A stretch of 64,000 bases of DNA from Coriolopsis trogii (lineage: Eukaryota; Basidiomycota; Agaricomycetes; Polyporales; Polyporaceae): positions 1,364,001-1,428,000 of the forward strand of contig JAHYIO010000006.1 in assembly GCA_020543525.1 (NCBI GenBank), read 5' to 3'. Below are positions 47,101 through 57,952 of the stretch, piece after piece. A program made the position numbers and the translations under genes. The notes beneath the pieces were generated by a model. The model was given only the letters and a program-made list of their open reading frames with translations. It ran no database searches and was not told where the DNA came from. Within the stretch, counting starts at the first letter, position 1. The number at the start of each line of letters is the position of its first letter.

Positions 47101-50100
47101 ATACACTAGTCGTTCAGCAGAGCAAACGTACCGTAACCACCCGTTCTCTAGCACCGGAGCCATAGCCGCGAGGCCCAACGCACAGGCGAACGTCACCCAG
47201 TATCCATACCCACCACACGCCTTCAGATAAGCCAACCAGATGTCCTTCCCAATGTGCCCAACTGCGCGCTTTTCCTCCTCGATGAGCTTCCTCGGAGCCT
47301 TCTTCTTTTCTGGCTTTGCCTCTGACTCGACCATTGTAGGCGCGACGGTCGAGCTCGCCTCCGAGCTCTCCTCTATCGGTTCGGCCAGCTCTTCGATTGT
47401 CTGCTCCACCTTCTCGACGGCCGCCTCTTCTTTCTCGTCCGAGGCATCGGCGGCGCCAGATTGGATCAAGGTATTCAGGACGCCAGACTTTTGGAATTTT
47501 TCATAGTCGCCAGAGAACTGCACACGACCATTGTCCAAGGAGACAATGTACTTTGCGCCCGGGGCGCAGAGCTGCACATGGTGAGAGACGAGAATGATGG
47601 TGCGGCCGCGCATCAGGTCGCCCTTCAGACATTCGTTGTAGAGATGGTGAGCAGTGTGCGCATCGACTTCACAGAAGGGTCAGTACTGTCGTTTGACAAG
47701 AGGAGATCATGAACATACCAGCCGAGAGAACGTCATCGAGGAACAGAACGGATGCACGTGAGTATACTGCACGGGCAAGGGAGACTGGTTACATGCATCA
47801 GCTGGGTGGCCTTCCAGTATGGAAATTACGCTTACCTCGAGCCTTCTGACCGCCGGAGAGGTTGACCTGAGTTTGGTTAATACATGACAACAATTGTGCT
47901 CAAGGAATAGATGACATACTCCACGCTCGCCAATCTCGGATTGGTCTCCGTCTTCGAGGATTTCGAGATCGCTCAAGAGAGCGCAGGCCTGACAGAAGAT
48001 GAGTCCTCTGGCTGTCATAGCTGTCGCAGTCCTCCTGCGCATACCTCGAGTGTCTTTTGGTAACGTTCCTCCACGTAGGGCAAATCGAAGAGAATGTTAT
48101 CTACGAAGAGATTAGATTGTTCGTAATGTCTCCAAAAGCACGAGTCACTCACCTCTGATCGACGCATTACGCAGCCACGCCGACTGTGGGACGAACGCAC
48201 ACACACCCTGAACGATCCACTCCTCCTGCGACACCGCCACGCCCGCGAAAGACGCAATGATATCCGGGGGCGACCGCGGGCAGAAGAGCTGACCCGAGAG
48301 CACGTCCGCCTCGCCCAGGAGCGCGAGAAGCAGCAGCGACTTTCCGCTCCCGAGCTTCCCGCAGATGAGAGACAGCTCCCCGAGCGGGAAGTCGAGGGAC
48401 AGATCCATGAGGACGAATTTGTGCCGGGGCGTCGATGCAGCCGACGGCGCCGCGCTGCCTCGGGAACGGTCCTGCGGCCAAGTGATCGTCGCGGACTGCA
48501 GGGCGATCGGGTGCGGCTTGCCGTCGAGAGGGGGAACAGGAGTGACTTCCGCTCCGAGGAGGTACTTTTCGATACGCCGGAGGGAAACGGCAGACTGGAG
48601 GGTGTTGATCAACGTTTCTGGCAGAGCGTTGAGGGCGAACTTCATTTCATTGAACACTGTGATGGCCAATGAATCACCGACGGCACCATGTATGCTTGGA
48701 TCTACTTACCACTGATGGACGTGAACGCAATAGATGGTGTGAGAATCTGTTTCCGGATTACAGCAAAGTGCCAGAACGACACCAGAGTTACCAAGATGGG
48801 AGATCCGTTCCTGTGAACAGGTAAGTCCCCTGGCCAATACCAGGCCAACAACTGACTAACCAGATCGCGTTCCAGAGCACCTCGATCGTGTAGTTGAGCT
48901 TCTGGTACTTCAGCTCACGTTCGCGGATTTTGTGCACGCGAGCTTCGAAACTGCGCTCCCATGCCATGAACTGCAGATGACACGCGTCAGCCCGATAGAT
49001 TGCCTGACATTAGCGCGAAGCTACGAACCTTAAGCATGCGAATACCTCCCAGAATCTAAGGTGGGGTCAGATATGTATTAGCGGCTCCATGGAACGCATC
49101 GTACCTCGTTCATAAGCGCGACACGCTCGTCTCTAGCCTTCATCAAATTATCCTGCGCACCCACGACGACCTTGCCCGCGAAGTGGTTCATCGGCAAGAA
49201 CAAGCACGTCACCGCAAGACCGAAGAAGCAGGACACGCCCAACAGGCTGTAGAGGAAGAGCGTGCCAATGAGGATCTCGATGGGCGCGTCCACGATAGTG
49301 AACAGGTGCCAGGAGAACTCGGAAACACGATCGACATCGGTGGTCATCAGCGTCATGATCTGTGCTTTGCTCGAAAAGTCGTCTTCATCGTCGTCCTTCT
49401 TCTCCTTCTTGTCGCTCTCTTCAGAGGTCGACCCTGACGCCGAAGAGGAAGCAATGTCCTTCCGGACAAGCGTCTTGGCGAAGAGGATGGAGTTGAGCTG
49501 GATCCGCATACGACACTGAAGGGTCGTCGTGGAGAACGACCACAGTTGACCGGTGACTGAGAGCCGCACGTCAGTGTTATATTTTCTGCATTATAAATGG
49601 CAGCCAACTTACGGATTTGGGTGCAGGCATTGCTGAAGAAAAGCCCAGCACAGAAGACGAAGCCCCAGGCTCTGGTTTCACGCCCAGGGTCAACCTCCAG
49701 ATACCGCACTACGCGCTGCAGGAAGAAGGCAGGGACATAGAACATCGTCGCAGAGATGGCAGCAAGGAATATAATCATGAGCATGGTCCATCCATTCACT
49801 CGGACCAGACGGTAGGCGAGCTCAATGCCGGAGCCGGGAGAGGGTCGCCATGACCCTATACGCAACTTCCAGCGACGCATAGCTGCGCGCATACTGGCAA
49901 AGATGGCAGTCGCACGCATGTCGGCAGCAACTATTGGGAGGTCGCCAATCTCTAGACTCTCAGCCGTGTTTCCGAGCATGACGACCTTGGTCGTGTATGA
50001 AAACAGGAGGACATCCCAAACCGAAGCACCTAGTGATCTGAATGAGCATGACTTCGACAGAACAGAACACGTTCGACTGTTTGATGAATAGCACTAGAGT

Positions 50101-50972
50101 CTATACGTGAGGGCAGGTCTTCCTCTCACTGTACGACGCTCTTGCATCAAACTCCCTGAAGTAGCACGCATATACGCTTCTACTCGTATTGGCTCACGCG
50201 AGAACAGTGAAGGCTCACGTACCAACGATGCCACAAACATTATCTTCATACCTCGACGTAACTTGCATGAGCGTCTTCTCCGAGTAAATCTGCTCCGTCG
50301 GGAAATGGAGCTTGGGTCCCCGAGGTGTGGTGACGACTATGAACATACACACCGCATACAGTGCATAGACAGTGTACCATAGGGCAAGAGGGACCCCAGA
50401 CGCAGCGAAGATAGATATGACAGGTCCCGGAAAGGGAGTCGACGGGAGGATTGCGGTGGCCGTGAACAGTGTGGTGGCCGCGAAAGTCAGGATCGAAAGG
50501 TGAACGACCGAGCGCGAGTGCGCCGAGTACGTCTGGTTCACCGCACGTGCAGATATGAAGAGGGTGTACAGCGCGAATACAACATGAAGAGCGTAGACGG
50601 AGATGTTCTGCGTGTCGTCTTCCGTGATCGACCAGCCCAAGCAGACTGTTTGTATCACGAGTATCGCTGAAAGGAGGATCGACACGGCAAGTTTCCAAAG
50701 CCGCATCTGGTATAGCTTAGCATTCGTATGGCTACTGGACGGTGAAGAAGACATACCCGTTTCCAAAAGTTCTCCTCGTCTATAGGCGTGCCGTCCACAA
50801 AGTCTTCGGGCTTGGTCACGTTAAACGGGTCCCGCGTCAAGCCCTCCTCCCCTTCCACAAACATTGGAAGTGCGTTCTTGCTGCCATTCCGTTCCGAGAG
50901 CACGTATGCGACTAGACTCGCGCCGCCGGTGACCGTGAGGGCAATCGCGACCGGTAGCTGAAACTGTGGCAT
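44122..50972 (-). CDS. ABCC-type (MRP-like) ABC transporter, full length
   Basis: A gene of more than 20 exons over 6.85 kb; only the outer borders and the domains are stated here. It begins [16 protein letters not shown], then a multi-helix N-terminal part (50700-50215) and transmembrane domain 1 (about 49900-48600). NBD1 has the Walker [10 protein letters not shown] near 48340, the signature LSGGQKAR near 47850 and the Walker B SVLFLDD near 47740. A charged linker and transmembrane domain 2 follow (about 47300-45700). NBD2 has [12 protein letters not shown] near 45290, the variant signature ENFSTGEKQLL around 44750-44830 and LLMDEATASVD with the catalytic Glu. It ends [12 protein letters not shown] at 44122. 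NBD1 has Asp where NBD2 has Glu after Walker B, the asymmetry usual in ABCC proteins. These proteins export conjugates and drugs at the plasma or vacuolar membrane; the substrate is unknown. Confidence 0.88.
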
Positions 50973-51674
50973 GCGGGTTCCGTGGGTGGTACAGTCAAGT
51001 GGGAAACCCAGAGAGAATACCAAGGAGAGCCCTTTTGCAACTCTACGTGTATGTCGGTACCGCGAGCACACGTAGAGTCAGACAGCGAGGGAGTCCGAGT
51101 CTCAACTCAGATGATATAATGTGGACGAGCGGTTGCCGGAGACTTCGGCACGAATATTCAACAGAGATAAGCTCCCGATCGGCATGTCTCGATCACTCCT
51201 CCCGGCCTACTTGCTTATTGATTTATACTCTTGGTTTACTCACCCTCAAGTCTACTGGAATCATGTTCGATATGTACGGTGCGCACCGTACGTGAGCCTA
51301 GGAGCAGGATATGGTGGCCAGTCGATCAGAGCTCATCCACAATCGAAAAGCCCAAGACCGTCTACAAAGCGCTGATACTTAGACAGCGCGCGCTTTCACC
51401 ATGTTCTTCCCTGCCATGTGCGTCAAGAATGAGTCACCGGTGCGCTCGATATAGGACCAGTGGGACACTGCCTGTACAGCTTGGATTGCGCCCAAACGAC
51501 ACAGAGGTAATGGGTGAGATCAACGACAACGGATTCGGAGATGATGACATATATTCCGGATGAATTGAATGCTATTGACAAGCTATACAAACGACTGACA
51601 GCACGAGACCAGGTTATAGTACACAAACCATAGCGAGATAACATAACACATCGCGATAGACCGCGCGAACTCGA
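50973..51674. other. Intergenic, promoter side of the ABC transporter
   Basis: About 700 nt between the primase stop and the transporter start, both on the minus strand. Nothing beyond a presumed promoter was recognised. Confidence 0.5.
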
Positions 51675-53188
51675 TCACCAAGACATGTCTGCTCAATAAG
51701 CATCAGCATAAAAGTCGAGCCGGCATAGATAGAGGCGACATTACCTGACTTCTGTTTCAATCTTCGAGTCTCCTCCATGAGCGCCGCGACGTGCTTGTCG
51801 AGCATGTCGACATATGGTTTCAACGACGTCTTCTCCCAGTCAGCATGGTGCTCTCCACCTGCAGCAGCACCCTCACCGCCGGACGGAACGGCAATGCTAT
51901 CAAGCTCTCGCAAGAGCTGACCAACAGTGGGCACACGTGCGGGATCGAACTTATCAATCGTCCGAGGGTCCACAGGAACGCAGACACGGCCCGTCTTTGG
52001 GTGCACGCAGAACGGTGCTTTGAGCAAATGGTTCCGGCGCTTGGAGACTTCGGCATCGAGACGGGGATAGGTGTACTGCAGGACGATGTCTTCCTTCGCT
52101 CCGTTCAAGATGGCCTAACGGTGGGGTCAACATATGCTCGTTGCCGGAGCTGCTCCTGAGCCTACCTTCTTGTTACGTTTCTCCTCTATGGCATCTTCGA
52201 GATCCTGCCACTTGTCTTCGGATGACCTGTCTGTGTCCTCCTCCCACTTCTCGCGCAACCTGGCCACGACGTCGTTGTCAGGGATGAGATGCAGAAGCGC
52301 CTGCCAGCCCGCCTCGGACGCGAAGCAGTCTTGATCGGCGAGGATGAGGTCATGGAAGATGGGTTCAAGCATCCTATATGCAGATCTGCGGCATGCTCAC
52401 GATGAACAGGCGGCAGCAGGAATGAGAGTTAGATGCACGTACGCAATAGAGGGCGGCAGCGGCTTCCCACTCAACCTCACGTTCACCTTCTTGTGCATCT
52501 CCTTCCCTCCATGAATGACCGTCAGCCAGCCGACAAGTGCCCTCCGCTGGTCGTCCGTGAGTTCCAGTGCTTCCCGGTCGCTGATCCACAAATGGATACC
52601 ACGACGACCAGAGTAAACCCACAGCAGGTGCTTGTAGCCGAACTGGTCGCGGAGCGCACGATCCAACACCTTTACGGCGGCGGTGATGAACGTCCAGCAA
52701 CGTCGGCAGATGTCGGCGCCAGAGCAGCATGTACGAATGGAGTCGTAGTCGGTCATATCGATATCGAAGACGAGTTCGCGAAGTTGGGGGGAGAATGCAG
52801 CGGGTCGGACAGTCTTCTTGTCTCGGGGCTGTGACGAGAGCGCGGACATGCGTCAATCCAGATGTTTGCATTCCACGGCGACTCGTTCCACCCCTCCACC
52901 CTTTCGGAGATTATATGCACTCACCCTGGCGCTGTATACTGGGCCAATCTCGAACCGGGTCGGGTTCAAGGCGCACACTTTTTGCTTCAGCTCGTCCGCA
53001 TTCGAAAAAGACTGATACCGTAGATAGACATCTCCCTGAAGCGTAAATGCAAATTCGCGATGCGTAAAGAGTTTGGTTGGTGTGTGTTCGTGGTTCAGCC
53101 ATGTGAGCAGTGATTTGAACGGGTAGAGTCGTCGATAGAAGGCGAGCATGATGTCTGGAGTAGTAGGTTCGGTCTCCGCCACAGCCAT
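51675..53188 (-). CDS. PRI1: DNA primase small (catalytic) subunit
   Basis: Exons 53188-52925, 52828-52443, 52373-52166, 52114-51745 and 51688-51675 give 413 residues, matching the family. The catalytic aspartates are Asp110 and Asp112 in LVFDIDMTDYD. The zinc-binding cysteines appear in RTCCSGADICRRCW (122-132). The nucleotide-binding motif SGRRGIHLW lies at 161-169. The early motif HREFAF (43-48) is also typical. The protein makes the RNA primers for lagging-strand synthesis as part of DNA polymerase alpha-primase in the nucleus. The final 14-nt exon changes the ending to SDMSW; without it translation would run on to 51614. The upstream region carries a tandem repeat and several ACGCG cores that could give cell-cycle control. 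Confidence 0.93.
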
Positions 53189-53235
53189 CGTATAAGTGGG
53201 ATGCACGAGAGAGGATCTTGTGTAAGTTCGGAGGA

Positions 53236-53277
53236 GAGGTGGGGGTCGAAAACAACGAGGTGGGAGTCGAAAACAAC
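53236..53277. repeat. Tandem 21-bp repeat upstream of primase
   Basis: Two adjacent units beginning GAGGTGGG and ending GTCGAAAACAAC differ at one base. They lie 48-89 nt upstream of the primase start codon. Confidence 0.85.
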
Positions 53278-53299
53278 GCGGCCAGGCTTGCAATTGCAG

Positions 53300-53342
53300 C
53301 GCGTCAGATGAAACGCGACCTGTCACATGTGACCTACCGCGT
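53300..53342 (-). promoter_or_regulatory. Cluster of ACGCG cores around a 12-bp palindrome
   Basis: CGCGT at 53300-53304 and 53338-53342 and ACGCG at 53313-53317 surround the perfect palindrome GTCACATGTGAC (53322-53333). ACGCG is the core of MBF (MCB) sites that drive S-phase genes in yeasts. The position, 112-154 nt upstream of the primase ATG, fits that role (inference). Confidence 0.45.
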
Positions 53343-54780
53343 AACCGAGGCGTCTAATCCCTCCAGGCCTCTTCCTCGAGCGCTCTCTGCCCCTATCCCG
53401 GATTCCCTCCCTTTCCCTCCTCGCTGTAATTGCTTTCCTGCCTACATCTATGCGTTGCAGGCGAAGCTAACTCTGTCCAAGACAATTTAACTCAATGAAG
53501 GCGAAACATAGAGCATGCAAACAACCCCGGAAGCAGGGAGTAGGTTGTTTTCTGGCTTTCACCCTTCATGGTCCAGATCTTAGGTCTTTTGGGGGACCGT
53601 TATTGGCGGACGTGCAGAGGTCCTCAAACAAGACCGAAACTTGTACCCGAAGTGCAAGCCGCGAAGTCATATGTTCATAGCACGAGAACTGGAAGTATAA
53701 GTGCTGCTGGGTGAGTGCTTGCATGCTTCTTGGCCAGTATCGGCAGTTCCTATTGGCTGCCACTATGGTGGTATTGCTGCATAGTACTTAGTAGTATGGC
53801 GGCCCCCGACACTGCACGGGATGGAGGGCTTGAAAGCGTACCTGCACTTATCTGCATGTACCGCATGCATGAGGACTTCTATGCTCCGTCGGAGTCCCTC
53901 ACAGCTTCTTTAAGTTCTTGGTGGAAGTTGTTGAACTTGTTGCCGCTCTTCGTCCGATTTAGCATGGAACGTGACATGCGAGGCGTCGTGGATGATACAG
54001 TTGAACGCCGCTGTGCAACGTGTTCCTACCTGGGTCTCTGGTGTTTATAGAGACCATTGCCAATCCTTGGTCTATTGTGATTGAATGCTCAACTGAGAAA
54101 ATGCACTTTCGAGGGGCTGGTATTGAGTTGAGCCGCTTTGATTGTGGAGACCCATCGGATTGTCGTTGACTGCGATGCCTAGCAGTTCCTGAACGATGAT
54201 CAACCATTGCTATTTCAGAGATGTCGCGTTCAATGCGGCCGTGCGCACGGCATGTTGTTGGAGGCTTGGCACTGTCGAACAGTTCGTAGCCATGTGCTAG
54301 CGACCGGCGTCTGATCCAAGTTCATAGGCTCAGGTACAAGCCCCCAGTTACAGGTTAGCTAATTGATGCACCGAAATACGTGTTGCTCAGCTGAGGGGTT
54401 GTTGGGCGAAGGCAGACATACCCACTTCACGAACCAAGAGTGGGCTTGACGGCAAACTATAGCTAACGATTAAATACCGTGTTCCAAAGAGGCGAGCGCC
54501 TAGACTTATCGTTACGAGAAACGAGCCACATGCTCAACGGACAACAGCGGGCAGGATTCCTTGACGAAGTACAAGGGCGGCATCAGTTTCGCCCACCAGC
54601 TCACCGAATCTCGGGCCTCTCTAGCCGGACTTTCTGGGCGGGATATCGCCATCAAATGACGACGGCGCGCCCCAGTCGTGAGTATAAAGTCTCTGATGCT
54701 CCCTCCCTTCGACGCGCTCTCCTTCGCTTTCGGCCCTTCTCAGCACCTTCTCCTTCGTGCTCTTTGCATCGGTCGCAAGC
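53343..54780. other. Divergent intergenic region, no gene supported
   Basis: About 1.4 kb between the primase promoter and the S41-type protease. Open frames at 53715-54050 and 53959-54207 are without motifs. The TATA box of the protease gene lies near the right end. Confidence 0.5.
54683..54688 (+). promoter_or_regulatory. TATA box of the S41-type protease gene
   Basis: TATAAA lies 93-98 nt upstream of the ATG at 54781, followed by a pyrimidine-rich leader, a common layout in highly expressed fungal genes. Confidence 0.55.
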
Positions 54781-57504
54781 ATGGTCGCGGGTAGTTTCCT
54801 CACACTCTTTTCCACTGTCCTCGCGGCAGTCAAGTTTGCGAGCGCTGATACGTCTGCGCTCGAGACGCGCGCCGCGGATCCTTGCGCTGCCATTGGCGGC
54901 AAGACCTGGGTCAGCCCGGCGGAAGTGCGCGCTTGCTTCCAGTCCTTCCCTGTCGATCCTGCTGTGAAGCAGAACGTGAGTGTGGCGTACATGTTCAGCG
55001 CTGTGAATGGTACTAAAGACACGCTATCTGCAGATCATCGACGTCGTGAACAAGACCCTTGCCTTCCACACTTCGGTCAACTACCAAAAGCTCGCACCTG
55101 CGCCCTTCACGCTCGACGTGCACGAGGACCTGCTCGCAGACCTTGCGCGCATCAGCCACCAGAGCTACGCGTCCGACTATGATCTACACATCGACCTCTC
55201 GCGTACCCTCAAGCGCCTGAACGACGGTCACTGCGTTTACATCAACTACTGCTACGATTGTCAGTACGCTGCTTCAGACCTCTCGAAGCCATACTGACAC
55301 AACTTACAGCGCTCTTTGTTAATTACCTTCCCACTCCTTTGGTACTCCTCACCGACAAGTTTGGTATTCAGACGGTGCACATCGCTCCCGAGGCGTTCAC
55401 TGTCGCGTCCGCCGAGTTCAAGGACGAGATTGAGACTTGGCAGAATGCCCTCCCTGGTGCGCTCAAGGGTCAGCTTGCCTCGGTAAGTTCACCTGATGTT
55501 CAGTGAAGCGTACGATTGAAAATTATTGGCTCGTGTGACAGCTTTCTGGCGCGAAAGTGCTCGCGATCAACGGCTTGGACCCCTTCATCGCCGTGAACGC
55601 GAATGCTGCCATCAGTGGTAGTTACCAGGGTCTCGCTCAGCGTCAGAACGCGTACGTTGCGTTGTATATCATGTGAGCAGTAACTGACACACCATCCATA
55701 GCTTCTGGTCCAGCTACAACGCTGGTGCCGGCGGATGGACCTACCTCCTGGGCCAGTTCGCTCAGCAGTCGCTCCCTTTGTCGGACTCCGTCAAGCTCAC
55801 GGTCCAGCGTGTGAACAGCACCAAGATTGAGACTGTCACTGTAAGTACTTCACGCTTACAGGCCGCACACTCAATGCTTACTTGTGGATGGCTTAGCTCC
55901 CCTATCGCTCGCGCTTCGGTTCCGCGTCCGTCCCTTTCACCGACTCCGCGTCCTTCCGCCAGAACAACTGCGTCGCCGACGAGGGCACTAACGGTATTGA
56001 TGTCTACGACACCACGGCGAAGCGCAGCATCATCCCCCCGAACCCCGCTAACAAGTTCCGCCAGGCACCCATGCCGAGTGCCAAGGAGGAGCGCAAGCAT
56101 CTCATGAATGTCATGCTCGACACCGCACCCCAGATGGATGTCTCCCTTCCGCCTACGCTCACGCCCTCCAGTCCGCTCCCTGGTAGCCACGCCGTCGTGC
56201 AATTCCACTTGCTCGATGATACGAAGACGGGTGTCCTTGCTCTCGGCAGCTTCTCCGGCGACTCCTACGGGGCTTTGCAGACCAACCTGTTGTCTGGCCT
56301 GCAGAACTTGAAGAAGCAGGGCGCTACGCAGCTGATTGTCGATATTGTGAGTCTCCTTGTCGTCACGTCAATAGGATTGCAATACTCACCGCCGATACAG
56401 TCGAACAACGGAGGTGGCTACATCTGCGTCGCTCACGTAAGTTCACACTCACCTCTGACTGGTCCTGAGATTGACGAACCATTCGTTCGGTCAGTGGCTC
56501 CATCGCATCGTGCGTACTATCTCCATGACGTTCTGACTGTTGGTGACGCTGAAACGTGCGCTTCGCGAAGATCGTCGGCCCTAAGTCTACCTCTGAGCCT
56601 CAAGCTGGTCTCGACACCGAGACCCGTGCCGGTCCTCTCGCCCAGCTCGTCGTCAAGCAGATCGCCAACGGCGCAGACCCTGCGAACCAGCTGCTCTACA
56701 ACCCCCTGCAGTGGAGGTTTGCGAATGGCTCGGACATGCCCGCGAAGTACGATTGGCTCAGCAACCCCGTCAAGAAGGTCATCAACGGCCGCCAGGACGC
56801 GTTCAGCCAGCGCCTCGGCCAGGAGTGCCAGCCGTTCGACAACGAGCCCCCCGCTGAGGCGCTCTTCGACCCGAAGAAGGTCGTCATTGTTGGCAACGGC
56901 CGCTGCGCGAGCTCGTGCTCTCTCTTCAGTGTGAGTATCCATTGCTGACGGGACAGGAGCAACGAACTTGTGAACGCTGATGAGGGCGTCTGTAGATCAC
57001 CATGGCAAAGGAGGAGGGCACGAAGACTGTCGTGTACGGCGGTAGCAAGCTAGTCCCTCAGCAGTACTGCGGCACCGTCGGTGGCCAGTCGACGGACTTT
57101 TCGACCATTGATACCGAGATCAAGTCCACGGGCCTGAAGAATCACACCCTGGCGCCGCCCGACTTGTGAGTGTTCAGGCGTTGTTTGCGGTCAATGGACG
57201 CCACTTACCTCTCGTTGTAGCGTCACGAACAGTGTTCAGGGTATCACCTGGCGTCTCGGCTTCGGTATTGACAAGCCCAACGAGCCTGAGGGTAGGTCCA
57301 CCCATATCCACGCCGCGGCTGAGGATTGGAATCTGACTGTCTTCTGTAGAATGGCAGAACCACCAGGCGGATGTAAACCTTCCTCTCACTGCTGAGACGT
57401 ATGTCTTCTATGCTCATTAAATATGGTGAGATGCTAACGATTGTATGCTCAGTGTTAACAACCCCGTTGCGATCTGGAACCAGATTGCGAAGACTGTGCT
57501 GTAG
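54781..57504 (+). CDS. Secreted peptidase S41 family protein
   Basis: Thirteen exons give 681 residues: 54781-54975, 55034-55259, 55310-55482, 55542-55651, 55702-55840, 55897-56346, 56401-56436, 56495-56509, 56571-56930, 56996-57165, 57221-57291, 57350-57398 and 57453-57504. A signal peptide is clear (about 1-22, MVAGSFLTLFSTVLAAVKFASA). The N-terminal part (DPCAAIGGKTWVSPAEVRACF) and the peptidase core (ATQLIVDISNNGGGY, then VVIVGNGRCASSCSLFS) fit the fungal S41 group related to tail-specific and CPAF-like proteases. The serine cluster in RCASSCS is the likely nucleophile region, and no PDZ domain is obvious. It is probably extracellular. Exon 8 is only 15 nt (WLHRI). The substrate is unknown; some fungal members are thought to be inactive. 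Confidence 0.85.
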
Positions 57505-57952
57505 TTGAGCGACCATGTATCTCACCTAGTATATCCTACTTCAGAAACAATACAATCCTTGCTTAGTTCCCAGGTTTGCGTAAAGCTGAGACCTCTCCCC
57601 ATTGTCATGTACATGAAGTCGTGTTAGAGTCGTATAATTGGATTGGCCAGAGTCTAGTGGCGAACAGATGTTTTAAAACTTGTGTCGGCCTGTTGCTGGA
57701 GCCTGGAGCGGCTGGCGGGGCTCTCTCGGAGCTTGCCGGGCGTTGGACTCAGGCGCTTAGTGGAAGTCTTCCTCGTCATTCTCGTCGTCGACGACCACAT
57801 TCCTCCTCCTCAAACGGTCTTGTTGTTGTCGAGGATCAACTACTCTCGTCTCGCCAAATATTCAAGATACTAGCTCGCGACACACGATCTGGACAGAAAG
57901 AAGTCGAGGAGGAGAGCTTAGCCCCGACCACTCTTCAAGGTTCCCTCCCTCT
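57505..57952. other. Intergenic between tandem plus-strand genes
   Basis: About 450 nt. No feature beyond the presumed 3' end of the protease gene and the promoter of the next gene. Confidence 0.5.

Noticed and set aside
51614..51674. Longer C-terminus of primase by read-through of the last intron
   Set aside because: Splicing to the 14-nt exon gives a compact end and the family length; read-through adds an unrelated hydrophobic tail.
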